From Candidatus Altarchaeum sp. (GTDB taxonomy: Archaea > Altiarchaeota > Altiarchaeia > Altiarchaeales > Altiarchaeaceae), in contig JAGWDQ010000081.1 in the NCBI GenBank assembly GCA_018260615.1, positions 1 to 49,302 on the forward strand: DNA of 49,302 nt, given 5' to 3'. Of the stretch, positions 17,633 to 25,148 are shown one piece after another. A model generated the notes under the pieces. It did not search any database, was not told the origin of the DNA, and saw only the letters and a list, made by a program, of their open reading frames with translations. Every line of letters begins with the position of its first letter. Position 1 is the first letter of the stretch. Made by a program: the position numbers and the translations under genes.

Positions 17633-17749
17633 AAAATCAGGTAACTACTCACGGGGTAGGAAATTTACCTGTAAAAATTTCAAAAAAAATACAAAAAATC
17701 AAAAATTTACCTGTAATTTTTTAAGATGGGTGAGTAGTTACAAAATCAG
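17633..17749. mobile_element. IS66-like MITE with 8-bp target duplication
   Basis: Perfect 12-bp terminal inverted repeats GTAACTACTCAC (17641-17652) and GTGAGTAGTTAC (17730-17741) bound a 101-bp non-coding element. The octamer AAAATCAG directly flanks both ends (17633-17640 and 17742-17749). Ends starting GTAA and an 8-bp duplication are the known hallmarks of the IS66 family, so this is best read as a miniature IS66-type derivative. The interior has two AAATTTACCTGTAA motifs. A short ORF across it (17544-17825) is not credible. Confidence 0.8.
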
Positions 17750-17756
17750 AAGAATA

Positions 17757-17826
17757 CTCACACAAAGCCACAAAGTCACCAGGTTACAGAATATAACTCC
17801 TTTGTGTCTCTGTGTCTTGGTGTGAG
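17757..17826. repeat. Imperfect palindrome, CACAAAG / CTTTGTG type
   Basis: The left arm CTCACACAAAGCCACAAAG and right arm CTTTGTGTCTCTGTGTCTTGG...GTGAG pair over most of their length around a ~25-nt loop. It lies directly next to the IS66-like MITE. Together with the MITE it fills the 343-nt gap before thrC. It could be a transcription stop, or a second small mobile repeat; similar Cs/As-rich palindromes occur in many prokaryotic genomes. Confidence 0.55.
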
Positions 17827-17921
17827 GGACCAAAAATAAAACGAACTTTCCTGTACGATAAAAAAAAAGAATGAAAAGAAATTTAAATTTATTAAAAAGT
17901 TATTAATCGTTTACTTTTAAA

Positions 17922-19118
17922 ATGGAAAAATATATGCAATGTATTGATTGCAAAGAGAGGTATGAGGAACAGCCGATATGCAGGTGCAAAAAATGTAACG
18001 GATTGCTGGAAATAAAATTTGAATTAAGTGCGGGTGACTTTGACCTGAAAAAAGCAAGAAAACAACGACTTAATTTATGGAGATATGCGGAATTAATTCC
18101 CGCAAAAAGGAATGTATCTTTAAATGAAGGTGGAACTCCTCTTTACGAATGCAAAAATTTAAGCGAGGACTTAAAGGTAAAGTTGTTTGTTAAAAATGAA
18201 GGTGCAAATCCTACGGGAAGTTTTAAAGACAGAGGTATGACTGTCGGCGTTTCCAAAGCAGTTGAATTCGGAAAGAAAATTACAACCTGCGCATCAACGG
18301 GAAATACATCGGCAAGTTTGGCTGCATATTCCGCAAGAGGAAATTTAAAATGTGTTGTCTTTATTCCTTCGGGAAAGATCGCTTACGGGAAATTAGCACA
18401 GGCACTGGTTTTCGGAGCAAAGGTTATATCAATTGAGGGAAATTTTGATAAGGCACTTGAAATTGTGTTTAAAATAAGCGACGGTGAAGGGATATATCTG
18501 CTTAATTCTATAAATCCTTATCGTTTGGAAGGACAAAAAACGCTCGGATTTGAAATTTTTGACGAATTAAATCATACTCCTGATAGAGTAATTTTGCCGG
18601 TCGGAAACGCTGGAAATATATCTGCGATATGGAAGGGATTTAAGGAATTTTACGAGCTGGGAATTGCCAGTGAAAAGCCGAAAATGACTGGTATTCAGGC
18701 GGAAAAAGCAATGCCAATAGTGAATATGTTTAAAAATAAGAGTGATTTTGTTCCCGAAAAGAATCCGGAAACAATCGCAACGGCAATAAGAATAGGAAAT
18801 CCCGTGAGCTGGAAGAAAGCAATTAATGCGGTTTATGAATCAAACGGATATATGGAATCGGTAAGCGACGAAGAAATTTTAAAGGCACAAAAATTATTAG
18901 CAAGGAAAGAAGGTATATTTGTTGAGCCGGCATCTGCATCATCAATTGCCGGACTGCTCAAATTAATTGATGAAGGAATTATTGATAAAGGCGAAGAAGT
19001 TGTATGTATCACGACAGGAAACGGATTGAAAGACCCGAATACAGTGGTTGATTCCTGCAAAAATGAAATAATTTATGCAAAGGAAGAAGAGATTGAAAAT
19101 TTAATAAAGAAAATTTAA
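17922..19118 (+). CDS. thrC: Threonine synthase
   Basis: A 398-residue fold-type II PLP enzyme converting O-phospho-L-homoserine to threonine. It begins with a zinc-ribbon-like CIDCKERYEE...CRCKKC, usual for archaeal ThrC. The PLP lysine lies in NPTGSFKDRGM, the phosphate-cofactor loop is LPVGNAGN, and the C-terminal EPASASSIAGL and CITTGNGLKDP are conserved. Length is normal. The first ATG at 17922 is taken; Met5 (MQCIDC) is an alternative. It stands alone after a repeat-filled gap, so it probably has its own promoter. Confidence 0.95.
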   Translation: MEKYMQCIDCKERYEEQPICRCKKCNGLLEIKFELSAGDFDLKKARKQRLNLWRYAELIPAKRNVSLNEGGTPLYECKNLSEDLKVKLFVKNEGANPTGSFKDRGMTVGVSKAVEFGKKITTCASTGNTSASLAAYSARGNLKCVVFIPSGKIAYGKLAQALVFGAKVISIEGNFDKALEIVFKISDGEGIYLLNSINPYRLEGQKTLGFEIFDELNHTPDRVILPVGNAGNISAIWKGFKEFYELGIASEKPKMTGIQAEKAMPIVNMFKNKSDFVPEKNPETIATAIRIGNPVSWKKAINAVYESNGYMESVSDEEILKAQKLLARKEGIFVEPASASSIAGLLKLIDEGIIDKGEEVVCITTGNGLKDPNTVVDSCKNEIIYAKEEEIENLIKKI

Positions 19119-19294
19119 ATAGGTGAAATTTTGAAAAATTTAATTAAAAAGCGGCAAAACATATAAACAACTGAGAAATTACACCTAAATTTAAAAAAAT
19201 TGCAGATATAGAAGAGGATGTATTTAATTATCTTAACTCATGTTTTTGAACCATTAAATTTAATTTCCGCATGATTTTAATTAACAATTCTTTT

Positions 19295-19465
19295 TTATCG
19301 GATGATGCGGCGAACAATCGGATATCCGTATTCTTCCCACAAACATCCGCAATCTTTGCATTCATAATACCGTCCTCCGTCATCGCCACCGGTTAGTGCG
19401 GTGTTAAAATTTCCACATCTCGGACAAGATACCTTGCCCATATAATTTAATGTTCTCTCCCGCAT
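19295..19465 (-). CDS. Small zinc-ribbon protein (56 aa)
   Basis: A 56-residue protein: MRERTLNYMGKVSCPRCGNF...GGRYYECKDCGCLWEEYGYP. Two CxxC knuckles (CPRC, CKDC) 22 residues apart form a classic zinc ribbon, with an aromatic-rich YYEC strand. It lies 27 nt behind the AMMECR1 gene on the same strand and is likely cotranscribed. Such single-ribbon proteins are often RNA-polymerase- or ribosome-associated, but no specific assignment is possible. Confidence 0.75.
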   Translation of the reverse strand: MRERTLNYMGKVSCPRCGNFNTALTGGDDGGRYYECKDCGCLWEEYGYPIVRRIIR

Positions 19466-19492
19466 TTTTGTTTATTTCGATAATACCTTTGT

Positions 19493-20125
19493 TTATTTTA
19501 TTCCACATGACTTAAGCTTTTTCTCAACAACATCCCCATTCGGCGAAATTTCCGTAAATATAATTCCCTGAAATTTATAGATCTCTGTATCCTGCTTTAA
19601 ATAATCCCTAGCATTTAAGCCAGCTTTCATACATGTTTCTTCTAAAAATTCTTTTTTGTTCCAGTTCCATTCAACAGGAACCTGCGGAAGCAGTAATCCG
19701 CTTCTTGCACCTTTTCTAACTATCAGTCCGTCTCTTCCTGTTTCTATAAATTTTTCGTATTCGCCCGGCTTACATTTAATTAATTCCGGAGGTGTCAAAA
19801 CTGTAACTTCAAATGTAATTTTGTCCAATTCTTCTTTTTCCAGTGGTTCGAATCTCGGATCTTCATAAGCCGCATATAATGATGCCTTTTTTAAGCCCTC
19901 TATTAAAGGAAAAACCGGCTTGGGAAATCCGATGCATCCCCTCAATTCATGTTCCGGATATGTTTCAAGTGTTACAAAAACGCCGTATTTCTCTGAAAAT
20001 TTTTTTAAAATTTCTTCATCAGTATCTTCCTCAATTTCATCAGCTTTTTTATTTTCAAATGCCTTTTCTACGGTTTTTCTTGCGTATGTCACAAGAAATT
20101 TTCCCTCTTCTAAATTTATTTCCAT
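19493..20125 (-). CDS. AMMECR1-domain protein
   Basis: A 210-residue AMMECR1 family protein, conserved in archaea and eukaryotes. The diagnostic LRGCIGFP appears near residue 62, preceded by VTLETYPEHE and followed by AAYEDPRFEPL and EVTVLTPPE. The C-terminal GLLLPQVPVEWNWNKKEFLEETC is also typical. In archaea the family is often beside Memo-like or radical SAM genes; here it follows the TOPRIM gene by 17 nt and may be read through from the defence-like block. The biochemical role is unsettled for the family. Confidence 0.93.
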   Translation of the reverse strand: MEINLEEGKFLVTYARKTVEKAFENKKADEIEEDTDEEILKKFSEKYGVFVTLETYPEHELRGCIGFPKPVFPLIEGLKKASLYAAYEDPRFEPLEKEELDKITFEVTVLTPPELIKCKPGEYEKFIETGRDGLIVRKGARSGLLLPQVPVEWNWNKKEFLEETCMKAGLNARDYLKQDTEIYKFQGIIFTEISPNGDVVEKKLKSCGIK

Positions 20126-20142
20126 TTTTCATACTTTGAATT

Positions 20143-20745
20143 TTATAAATTTTCCAAAATTTTTTCAAAATTTTTAAAACTTTTTGAATACCTAAAATGC
20201 TCTAATTTATTTCTTTTTGCAATTATTTTTCCATCCACTGTTTTATTATAAGTAGCATTAAGCTTTTTCCTATAATAATTTTCAAGTGTCTCCGATGGTT
20301 TTGTTACTTTATCCGGGTCCGGGTGATCTTTTATAATATTGTCAAAGCATCCAAACAACCATGCTTCAATCTCTTGCTTTGCGAAACACACTTGTATCCG
20401 GCAATCTTTTTTATTCTTTATTTTAATGTTTATCTTATCAATCTTACTTTTAAGCTCATCCTCCTCTTTCTTAGAGTTGTCATAATCTACGAGGAGGATT
20501 ATATTTTTATATTCTCCTATATCTCCATATACTGTTTTATCTATATACTTAAAAACCTGTGATTTACCACCTTTAGATGCTTTACTTGGTAAAAAAACAA
20601 AAAATTGAAAATTACCTCTGATAAATGTTTCTTTGGATTCTTCTTTTCTTTCTTGAAATCCTTCTTTTTCCAAAATCTCTTTAAGAATTTCTTCATCACT
20701 GTTTCCTTCAACAATTATTAAATTTTTTACAAAGTTTTGATTCAT
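20143..20745 (-). CDS. TOPRIM-domain protein (DUF4276-like), module copy 1
   Basis: A 200-residue stand-alone TOPRIM protein. The acidic motif IIVEGNSDEEIL supplies the first glutamate (Glu13) and LLVDYDNS the paired aspartates (Asp87, Asp89), as in OLD/primase-type nucleases. AKQEIEAWLFGCFD matches the KQExEAWLL signature of DUF4276-like TOPRIMs. The conserved TYNKTVDGK...HFRYSKSF near the end is shared with copy 2. The gene begins 2 nt after the ATPase stop, so the two are translationally linked. ATPase plus TOPRIM pairs are known in phage-defence systems such as PARIS; function here is inferred from that resemblance. Confidence 0.75.
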   Translation of the reverse strand: MNQNFVKNLIIVEGNSDEEILKEILEKEGFQERKEESKETFIRGNFQFFVFLPSKASKGGKSQVFKYIDKTVYGDIGEYKNIILLVDYDNSKKEEDELKSKIDKINIKIKNKKDCRIQVCFAKQEIEAWLFGCFDNIIKDHPDPDKVTKPSETLENYYRKKLNATYNKTVDGKIIAKRNKLEHFRYSKSFKNFEKILENL

Positions 20746-20747
20746 TT

Positions 20748-22145
20748 TTAAACCCTCTTACTATAGTATGCTTCCCCCAAACTCATGCCGGATTTATCTA
20801 AAAACTCTGTTAATTTTTCAATATTTTTAATTCTCCTTGTCTTTGTTTCTCCTTTTTCTTTTTCAACAATTATTAGATCTTCCGGATCACAATAATCAAT
20901 AAAATAAGGTGAATGAGTAGAGATTATTATTTGTTTTTCTGATTTTTTTAAGAGCTCAAATATAAATTCAAGCAATCGCATATGAATATGGTTTTCCGGC
21001 TCTTCAAAACATAAGGTCTTGTTACTTGCAACCTGAATTGCTGTAATATGTGCCAATAATGATATTGTTCCGTCTGCTAATGTCCAAACCTGAAAATCAT
21101 TGTCAAAATTTTTTTCTTTTATCTTTAAATAGACCTTATTTCCTTCAACCACAGGTCTAATTTCTTCTATCCCTCCAATAACTCCGGAAAGCAATTCCTG
21201 AATTCTATCAAATTTTTTTCTATCTTCCTGTAAAAGATTTAACAAGACCAGTGAAAGATTATTTCCTTCTGTTTTTAAAACAACTGGCTTTTCAACAAAA
21301 GCATCCGGAATTTCTTTTTTTATTAGGTAAGGAACAAAGTTATATGTGGAAATTTTAACAGTATTAAAAAATTTAACAATTCCTTTAAGTCCTGTTTCAA
21401 TTATTTTTATTATATCTTCAATCTCATATTTTGCAGGTACGAACAATGATTGTCTGCCTTCTGACTTCTCCCCTGCAAATTCTTTAAAATTTTCTCTCTT
21501 AACGATGGATAAAAGCATATCTACTAAGGTTGTATGGATAGCTGAGTCCAAATTCACATAAAAAAATTCTGGGAAGAGCATGCGCATGGGAAATAGTTTA
21601 ACTGACAGTTGTCCGTTCTCATCTTTTTTTATGTTTTCTTTTATGGATAAGTCAATTTGCAGGAGCATTTCATTTTCTTTAGGAATACGCTTAAGCAAAC
21701 TTTTTCCAAATAACTTTGGACTTAAACGATAAGCATCTTCATATCCAAATTCAAATTCATTCCTAAAATTCTCGAATCCTTTTTGCTTTAATAATTCTTC
21801 CAGGTCCTTATTTTTTATTATCAATTTTTCGTCGTTTATTTTTATTTGTTCATATTTCCCGGATATACAAACATAATAAATGAATCTGAAATTATCTTCC
21901 TCACCTTCAGCCTCTATTTCAATATTGTTTTCATCATTTTTCCCAAAAACAACATTTTTATATCCTCCTCTTCTGTTAAATAAACTTTCTAAATTTTCAT
22001 TAAAGCCCTCACTTATAAAATTTAAAACATCAATTATGTTGCTCTTTCCGGAATTATTCGTTCCAATGAGAACATTAAATTTTCCAAATTCAATCTCAAA
22101 ATCCTTTAAAGAACGAAAATTTTTAACTTTTAGTCGTTTAAGCAT
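20748..22145 (-). CDS. RecF/OLD-type ABC ATPase (AAA_21), module copy 1
   Basis: A 465-residue SMC/RecF-like ATPase. The N-terminal KNFRSLKDFEIEFGKFNVLIG leads to Walker A GTNNSGKS (28-35). The Walker B/D-loop is CFEEPENHIH, with the downstream IIISTHSPYFID switch histidine. The middle ~200 residues are variable and longer than in copy 2. This is the OLD/Gabija/PARIS-like ATPase class, which senses DNA or phage proteins and controls a TOPRIM nuclease; that nuclease is encoded directly downstream by a separate gene. The upstream PIN gene is broken. Confidence 0.88.
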   Translation of the reverse strand: MLKRLKVKNFRSLKDFEIEFGKFNVLIGTNNSGKSNIIDVLNFISEGFNENLESLFNRRGGYKNVVFGKNDENNIEIEAEGEEDNFRFIYYVCISGKYEQIKINDEKLIIKNKDLEELLKQKGFENFRNEFEFGYEDAYRLSPKLFGKSLLKRIPKENEMLLQIDLSIKENIKKDENGQLSVKLFPMRMLFPEFFYVNLDSAIHTTLVDMLLSIVKRENFKEFAGEKSEGRQSLFVPAKYEIEDIIKIIETGLKGIVKFFNTVKISTYNFVPYLIKKEIPDAFVEKPVVLKTEGNNLSLVLLNLLQEDRKKFDRIQELLSGVIGGIEEIRPVVEGNKVYLKIKEKNFDNDFQVWTLADGTISLLAHITAIQVASNKTLCFEEPENHIHMRLLEFIFELLKKSEKQIIISTHSPYFIDYCDPEDLIIVEKEKGETKTRRIKNIEKLTEFLDKSGMSLGEAYYSKRV

Positions 22146-22183
22146 TTTAAATATTTTGTAGTTAATTTATTTAAATTTATAGA

Positions 22184-22635
22184 TTAAATTTTTAACTTCT
22201 CCCTTCTTATACCTTCATCTATTGCACAGTCCTCAAACCACTTTTCACCTCTTAAAATAGCATAAGCACTTATTGTGTGTTCCTCTGTTATTATCCCTTT
22301 ATCATGCAAAGACCACACAAAAGCAGGCGTTGAAATAACCTTTAATTTTAAAATTTCCCTATTTGTCCTGATTATTGCCTCATCGCTAATAATGTAATTA
22401 CAATTTCCGTTCAAAAAATGTGAAACAATTTCAAGTTCAATATTATATAAATAGGTACATATTGTATAATATCATTATTCTTATAAACCTTATCTGCTGA
22501 AAATTTTCCCGCATTTATTAAATATAATACCTGTCTTTGAAAGATAATTAAATTTTTGACTAAATAAATCTTTTTCTGTGCCAGTTTTATATTTATTTTT
22601 GTATGTTCTTTTTTAAATTTTCTTGTCCCGTGCAA
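22184..22635 (-). pseudogene. Broken DUF3368-like PIN gene (module copy 1)
   Basis: Two overlapping frames give one degraded copy of the intact PIN gene at 26385. The last 76 codons (NGNCNYIISDEAIIRTNREILKLKVISTP...) match its C-terminus, and the frame before them (VLYLINAGKFSADKVYKNNDI) matches its middle. A frameshift lies near 22440. The upstream half of the PIN domain, including the first Asp, is not recognisable. It sits 38 nt before the copy 1 ATPase, just as PIN 2 precedes ATPase 2, so it is a decayed first gene of the module. Confidence 0.8.
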
Positions 22636-22773
22636 AATTTAATTAAAGTAAAGGTAAAGTTAAAGCCGGTTATTAATTATCGATATAGTGTGCTATTTAA
22701 TTATTTATATTTTTGCCAGCATTCCGCGGTTTCAGTATAAAATTTAAATTTTAAATCAGTTCATATCTATTGT

Positions 22774-22823
22774 TATTTTCAAAACGCAAAGTTTTGAAAA
22801 TATCCGAACGATGTGAGGTTACA
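22774..22823. repeat. Hairpin repeat copy 2 (perfect 12-bp stem)
   Basis: TATTTTCAAAAC (22774-22785) and GTTTTGAAAATA (22791-22802) form a perfect stem with a 5-nt loop, followed by TCCGAACGATGTGAGG. The reverse complement resembles the hairpin at about 12869-12910. It lies at the 3' end of dprA and could terminate transcription, or be a dispersed repeat. Confidence 0.6.
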
Positions 22824-22859
22824 ATATATTTTTAAAATTTTATATTTTTATATTTTTGG

Positions 22860-23828
22860 TTAAATCAATGTCATTTGAGTTGAATTTTGAGGTTGCTTTT
22901 TCTTTTTATCCTGACGAGACAATATCAGATTCCTTACATGATTCATTTCTGTGTTTATGAGTTCAATATCATCCTCGGTTTTAAAGACAATATCCGCCTG
23001 TTTTTTTGAAATCAGGTGTGCATTGCCCGCTGTGTTTTCATTTTTAACAGGATGCTGTAAAACAATAAGTGCGCGCTTTTGTTTCTTACAAAAATTTACA
23101 GTATGCATAGTTCCGCCCTTTATGCCTGTTTCAATAACAAATACACCAAGCGATAATCCGCTTTGAATCCTGTCCCTCATTATTAAATGCTCACGACTAA
23201 TCGTTGTTCCGTAAGGATATTCTGAAACGAGCGCACCATTATTTTTAATTATTATCTCTGCAAGTTCTTTGTTTTTAGCAGGATAAATAGTATCTAATCC
23301 ATGTCCCACGACTGCAACGGTTGTACCTTTAGCGCTTAATGCCCCCCGATGTGCTGCCGTATCTATTCCTTCTGCCAGACCGCTGACTATAACATAGTCC
23401 TTTTTTGCAAATATTTCTGCAATTTTTCCTGCCATCCTGATACCCTGCCCTGTTGGATGTCTTGTTCCTACAATCGCAATACAATTTTTATTCAGAGATT
23501 CAATATTCCCTAAAACATGTAATAATGCCGGCGGGTCTGAAATTTGTAAAAGGGCTTTCGGATAATATGTGCTTTCTTTTGAAATTATCCGAATGTTGTG
23601 TTGTTTTGATTGTCTTAATATCTCCCGGGACATGTTCCAGCCAATTGTGGCTTCTTGAAGAGTTGGAATGTATATTTTACCGAATTTTGCATTTGCTTTT
23701 TTAAGTATTTCTATCAAATTTGCCGGATTATTTGGTTTAGATGTATCAGGAAGAGAGAGAACTTTTTCTATTGTTTTTGGCCCTATATTGCGGGTTTCTT
23801 CCAGTGCAAGTATGTGTTCTACTTTCAT
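22860..23828 (-). CDS. dprA: DprA/Smf family DNA-processing protein
   Basis: A 322-residue DprA-like Rossmann-fold protein. Conserved blocks are AIVGTRHPTGQG, IVSGLAEGIDTAAHRGAL, VVGHGLDTIYPAKN, SEYPYGT and RIQSGLSLGVFVIETG. In bacteria DprA loads RecA on incoming ssDNA; in conflict systems DprA-like proteins are thought to bind nucleotides or nucleic acids. The usual RNR in the seventh block reads RDR here and the SGS loop is KGGTMHT. It lies 26 nt behind the phosphoribosyltransferase gene on the same strand and between the two ATPase/TOPRIM modules, which argues for a defence role rather than natural competence. Confidence 0.9.
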   Translation of the reverse strand: MKVEHILALEETRNIGPKTIEKVLSLPDTSKPNNPANLIEILKKANAKFGKIYIPTLQEATIGWNMSREILRQSKQHNIRIISKESTYYPKALLQISDPPALLHVLGNIESLNKNCIAIVGTRHPTGQGIRMAGKIAEIFAKKDYVIVSGLAEGIDTAAHRGALSAKGTTVAVVGHGLDTIYPAKNKELAEIIIKNNGALVSEYPYGTTISREHLIMRDRIQSGLSLGVFVIETGIKGGTMHTVNFCKKQKRALIVLQHPVKNENTAGNAHLISKKQADIVFKTEDDIELINTEMNHVRNLILSRQDKKKKQPQNSTQMTLI

Positions 23829-23854
23829 TTTAACTGCTTTTATTTTTAGTATTT

Positions 23855-24487
23855 TTATTCCGGCTGGGTCTTGCCAAGTGCGAGCAATGCAACTAATTCA
23901 CATCCGTATTGTTTTAGCACAAACATTCCGGCATTCAGTGATGTGCCGGTTGTTGTTACATCATCCACCAAAAGAATTTGTCTGTTTCTGATTATGCCTT
24001 CATCTGCAACAGTAAGCGATTTTATTTCTTCATCCTGATTTCGCTCACCGCCCAAATGCTTTTTAGATACGGTATATTTCCTTGATAAAATATCTGTTCC
24101 GTCAGTTATATTATTCCTCTTCAGGCATATTTGCCGGACAATTGTTCTGATGCCGGACTGATTTGTTCCCTTCCAGTGAGAAGGCATAACACATATAACA
24201 TATTCTGATGTATCTGAAAGAATGCCCGATAATTTATTTGTAAAGTATTTAATGGACTCTTTATAGTAGTACTTCTCATTCGTATTTGATAGCGATGTCT
24301 CGTCTTTTTTTATATCAAGTATTTTATTGGAAAACTCATCCATATCCTGAAATGGCTTGCCGTGTTTGGGATAATATTTGCCAACATATACTATCTTATC
24401 CGCCGGAATAAATTTATCTTCCGAACAATTTTGATGTGCCTCAACCAGGTTATTTTTTTCCTGCTCTTTGAATATTTGACATTGCAT
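23855..24487 (-). CDS. ComF-like phosphoribosyltransferase
   Basis: A 210-residue PRTase-fold protein. The PRPP-binding motif ILLVDDVTTTGTSL is near the C-terminus, preceded by CVMPSHWKGTNQSGIRTIVRQ (a ComFC-like PSH...R loop) and KKHLGGERNQDE. The zinc-finger end of ComF is absent, but several Cys at the N-terminus could replace it. It is paired with dprA, 26 nt apart. DprA plus PRTase pairs recur in genomes outside competence loci and have been suggested to be conflict components; that reading is an inference here. Confidence 0.85.
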   Translation of the reverse strand: MQCQIFKEQEKNNLVEAHQNCSEDKFIPADKIVYVGKYYPKHGKPFQDMDEFSNKILDIKKDETSLSNTNEKYYYKESIKYFTNKLSGILSDTSEYVICVMPSHWKGTNQSGIRTIVRQICLKRNNITDGTDILSRKYTVSKKHLGGERNQDEEIKSLTVADEGIIRNRQILLVDDVTTTGTSLNAGMFVLKQYGCELVALLALGKTQPE

Positions 24488-24519
24488 TTTTTCTTATGCG
24501 TTTTTATTTTGTTTTAAAT

Positions 24520-24585
24520 TTATTTTAACTTCACTCTTCTTATACATTCATCAATGATGTAGTCGTTAAACCATTTTTGATTTTT
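24520..24585 (-). pseudogene. PIN-gene 3' remnant next to TOPRIM copy 2
   Basis: About 21 codons, KNQKWFNDYIIDECIRRVKLK plus stop, match the last residues of the PIN proteins (EKWFEEWAIDECIRRVKLKI). The fragment begins exactly where the TOPRIM 2 stop codon ends, so a third PIN gene once lay directly downstream, probably as part of a tandem array. Nothing else of it remains. Confidence 0.75.
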
Positions 24586-25148
24586 TAAATTTTATATAAA
24601 TTTTCCAAAATTTTCCTGAATTCTTTAAAACTTTTTGAATGTTCAAAGTGCTTCAATTCGTTTTTTCCCGCTATTTTTTGTCCATCTACAGTTTTATTGT
24701 ATGTAAATTCATTATTTTTTTCTTTCTTTTTTATACATTTTTCAAGTAATTTTACCGGGTCTGATACATTATCCGGTTCTTCATTTTTTGCTTCTTTTAA
24801 TGAGTCATCATAACATCCGAGAAGCCATGATTCTATTTCCTGCTTTGCAAAATGCAAATAAATTTTCATCTGCGGATTTTGACGCTGTATTTCATCCTTT
24901 CTCGTTTTGAATTTTTCCGCCCAATCTTCAGAATTGTCATAATCAACAAGAAATATTATACATTTATATCTGTAAGAAAATTTTGACACTAATTTTTGCA
25001 TATTTTTGCATAACTGGTCTTTTCCTCCCGAATGTGCAGTTGGCAATTTAATGTCATCATCTTCTATATTTATATTTAACTTTTCGAAGATTTCTTTCAA
25101 AATTTTACGATCACTTTCTCCTTCAACAGCGATGCCAAATTTATTCAT
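24585..25148 (-). CDS. TOPRIM-domain protein (DUF4276-like), module copy 2
   Basis: A 187-residue paralogue of the TOPRIM protein at 20143. Acidic motifs are IAVEGESDRKIL (Glu9) and FLVDYDNS (Asp69, Asp71), with AKQEIESWLLGCYD and the shared TYNKTVDGQ...HFEHSKSF end. Overall similarity to copy 1 is clear, but the segment between the first two motifs differs in length and sequence. Its start overlaps the ATPase stop by 8 nt, which suggests tight stoichiometric coupling. A nuclease role on nucleic acid is predicted from the intact acidic set. Confidence 0.75.
   Translation of the reverse strand: MNKFGIAVEGESDRKILKEIFEKLNINIEDDDIKLPTAHSGGKDQLCKNMQKLVSKFSYRYKCIIFLVDYDNSEDWAEKFKTRKDEIQRQNPQMKIYLHFAKQEIESWLLGCYDDSLKEAKNEEPDNVSDPVKLLEKCIKKKEKNNEFTYNKTVDGQKIAGKNELKHFEHSKSFKEFRKILENLYKI

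Noticed and set aside
17544..17825. 93-aa ORF on the plus strand
   Set aside because: It runs across the IS66-like element and the following palindrome; its composition is that of translated repeats.
19841..19860. tRNA T-loop-like string GGTTCGAATC
   Set aside because: It lies inside the AMMECR1 gene, encodes the conserved DPRFEPL, and no acceptor or anticodon arm surrounds it.
22860..24487. Natural-competence operon
   Set aside because: dprA and a ComF-like PRTase are there, but no ComEC, ComEA or pilus genes, and the neighbours are defence-like ATPase/TOPRIM modules.
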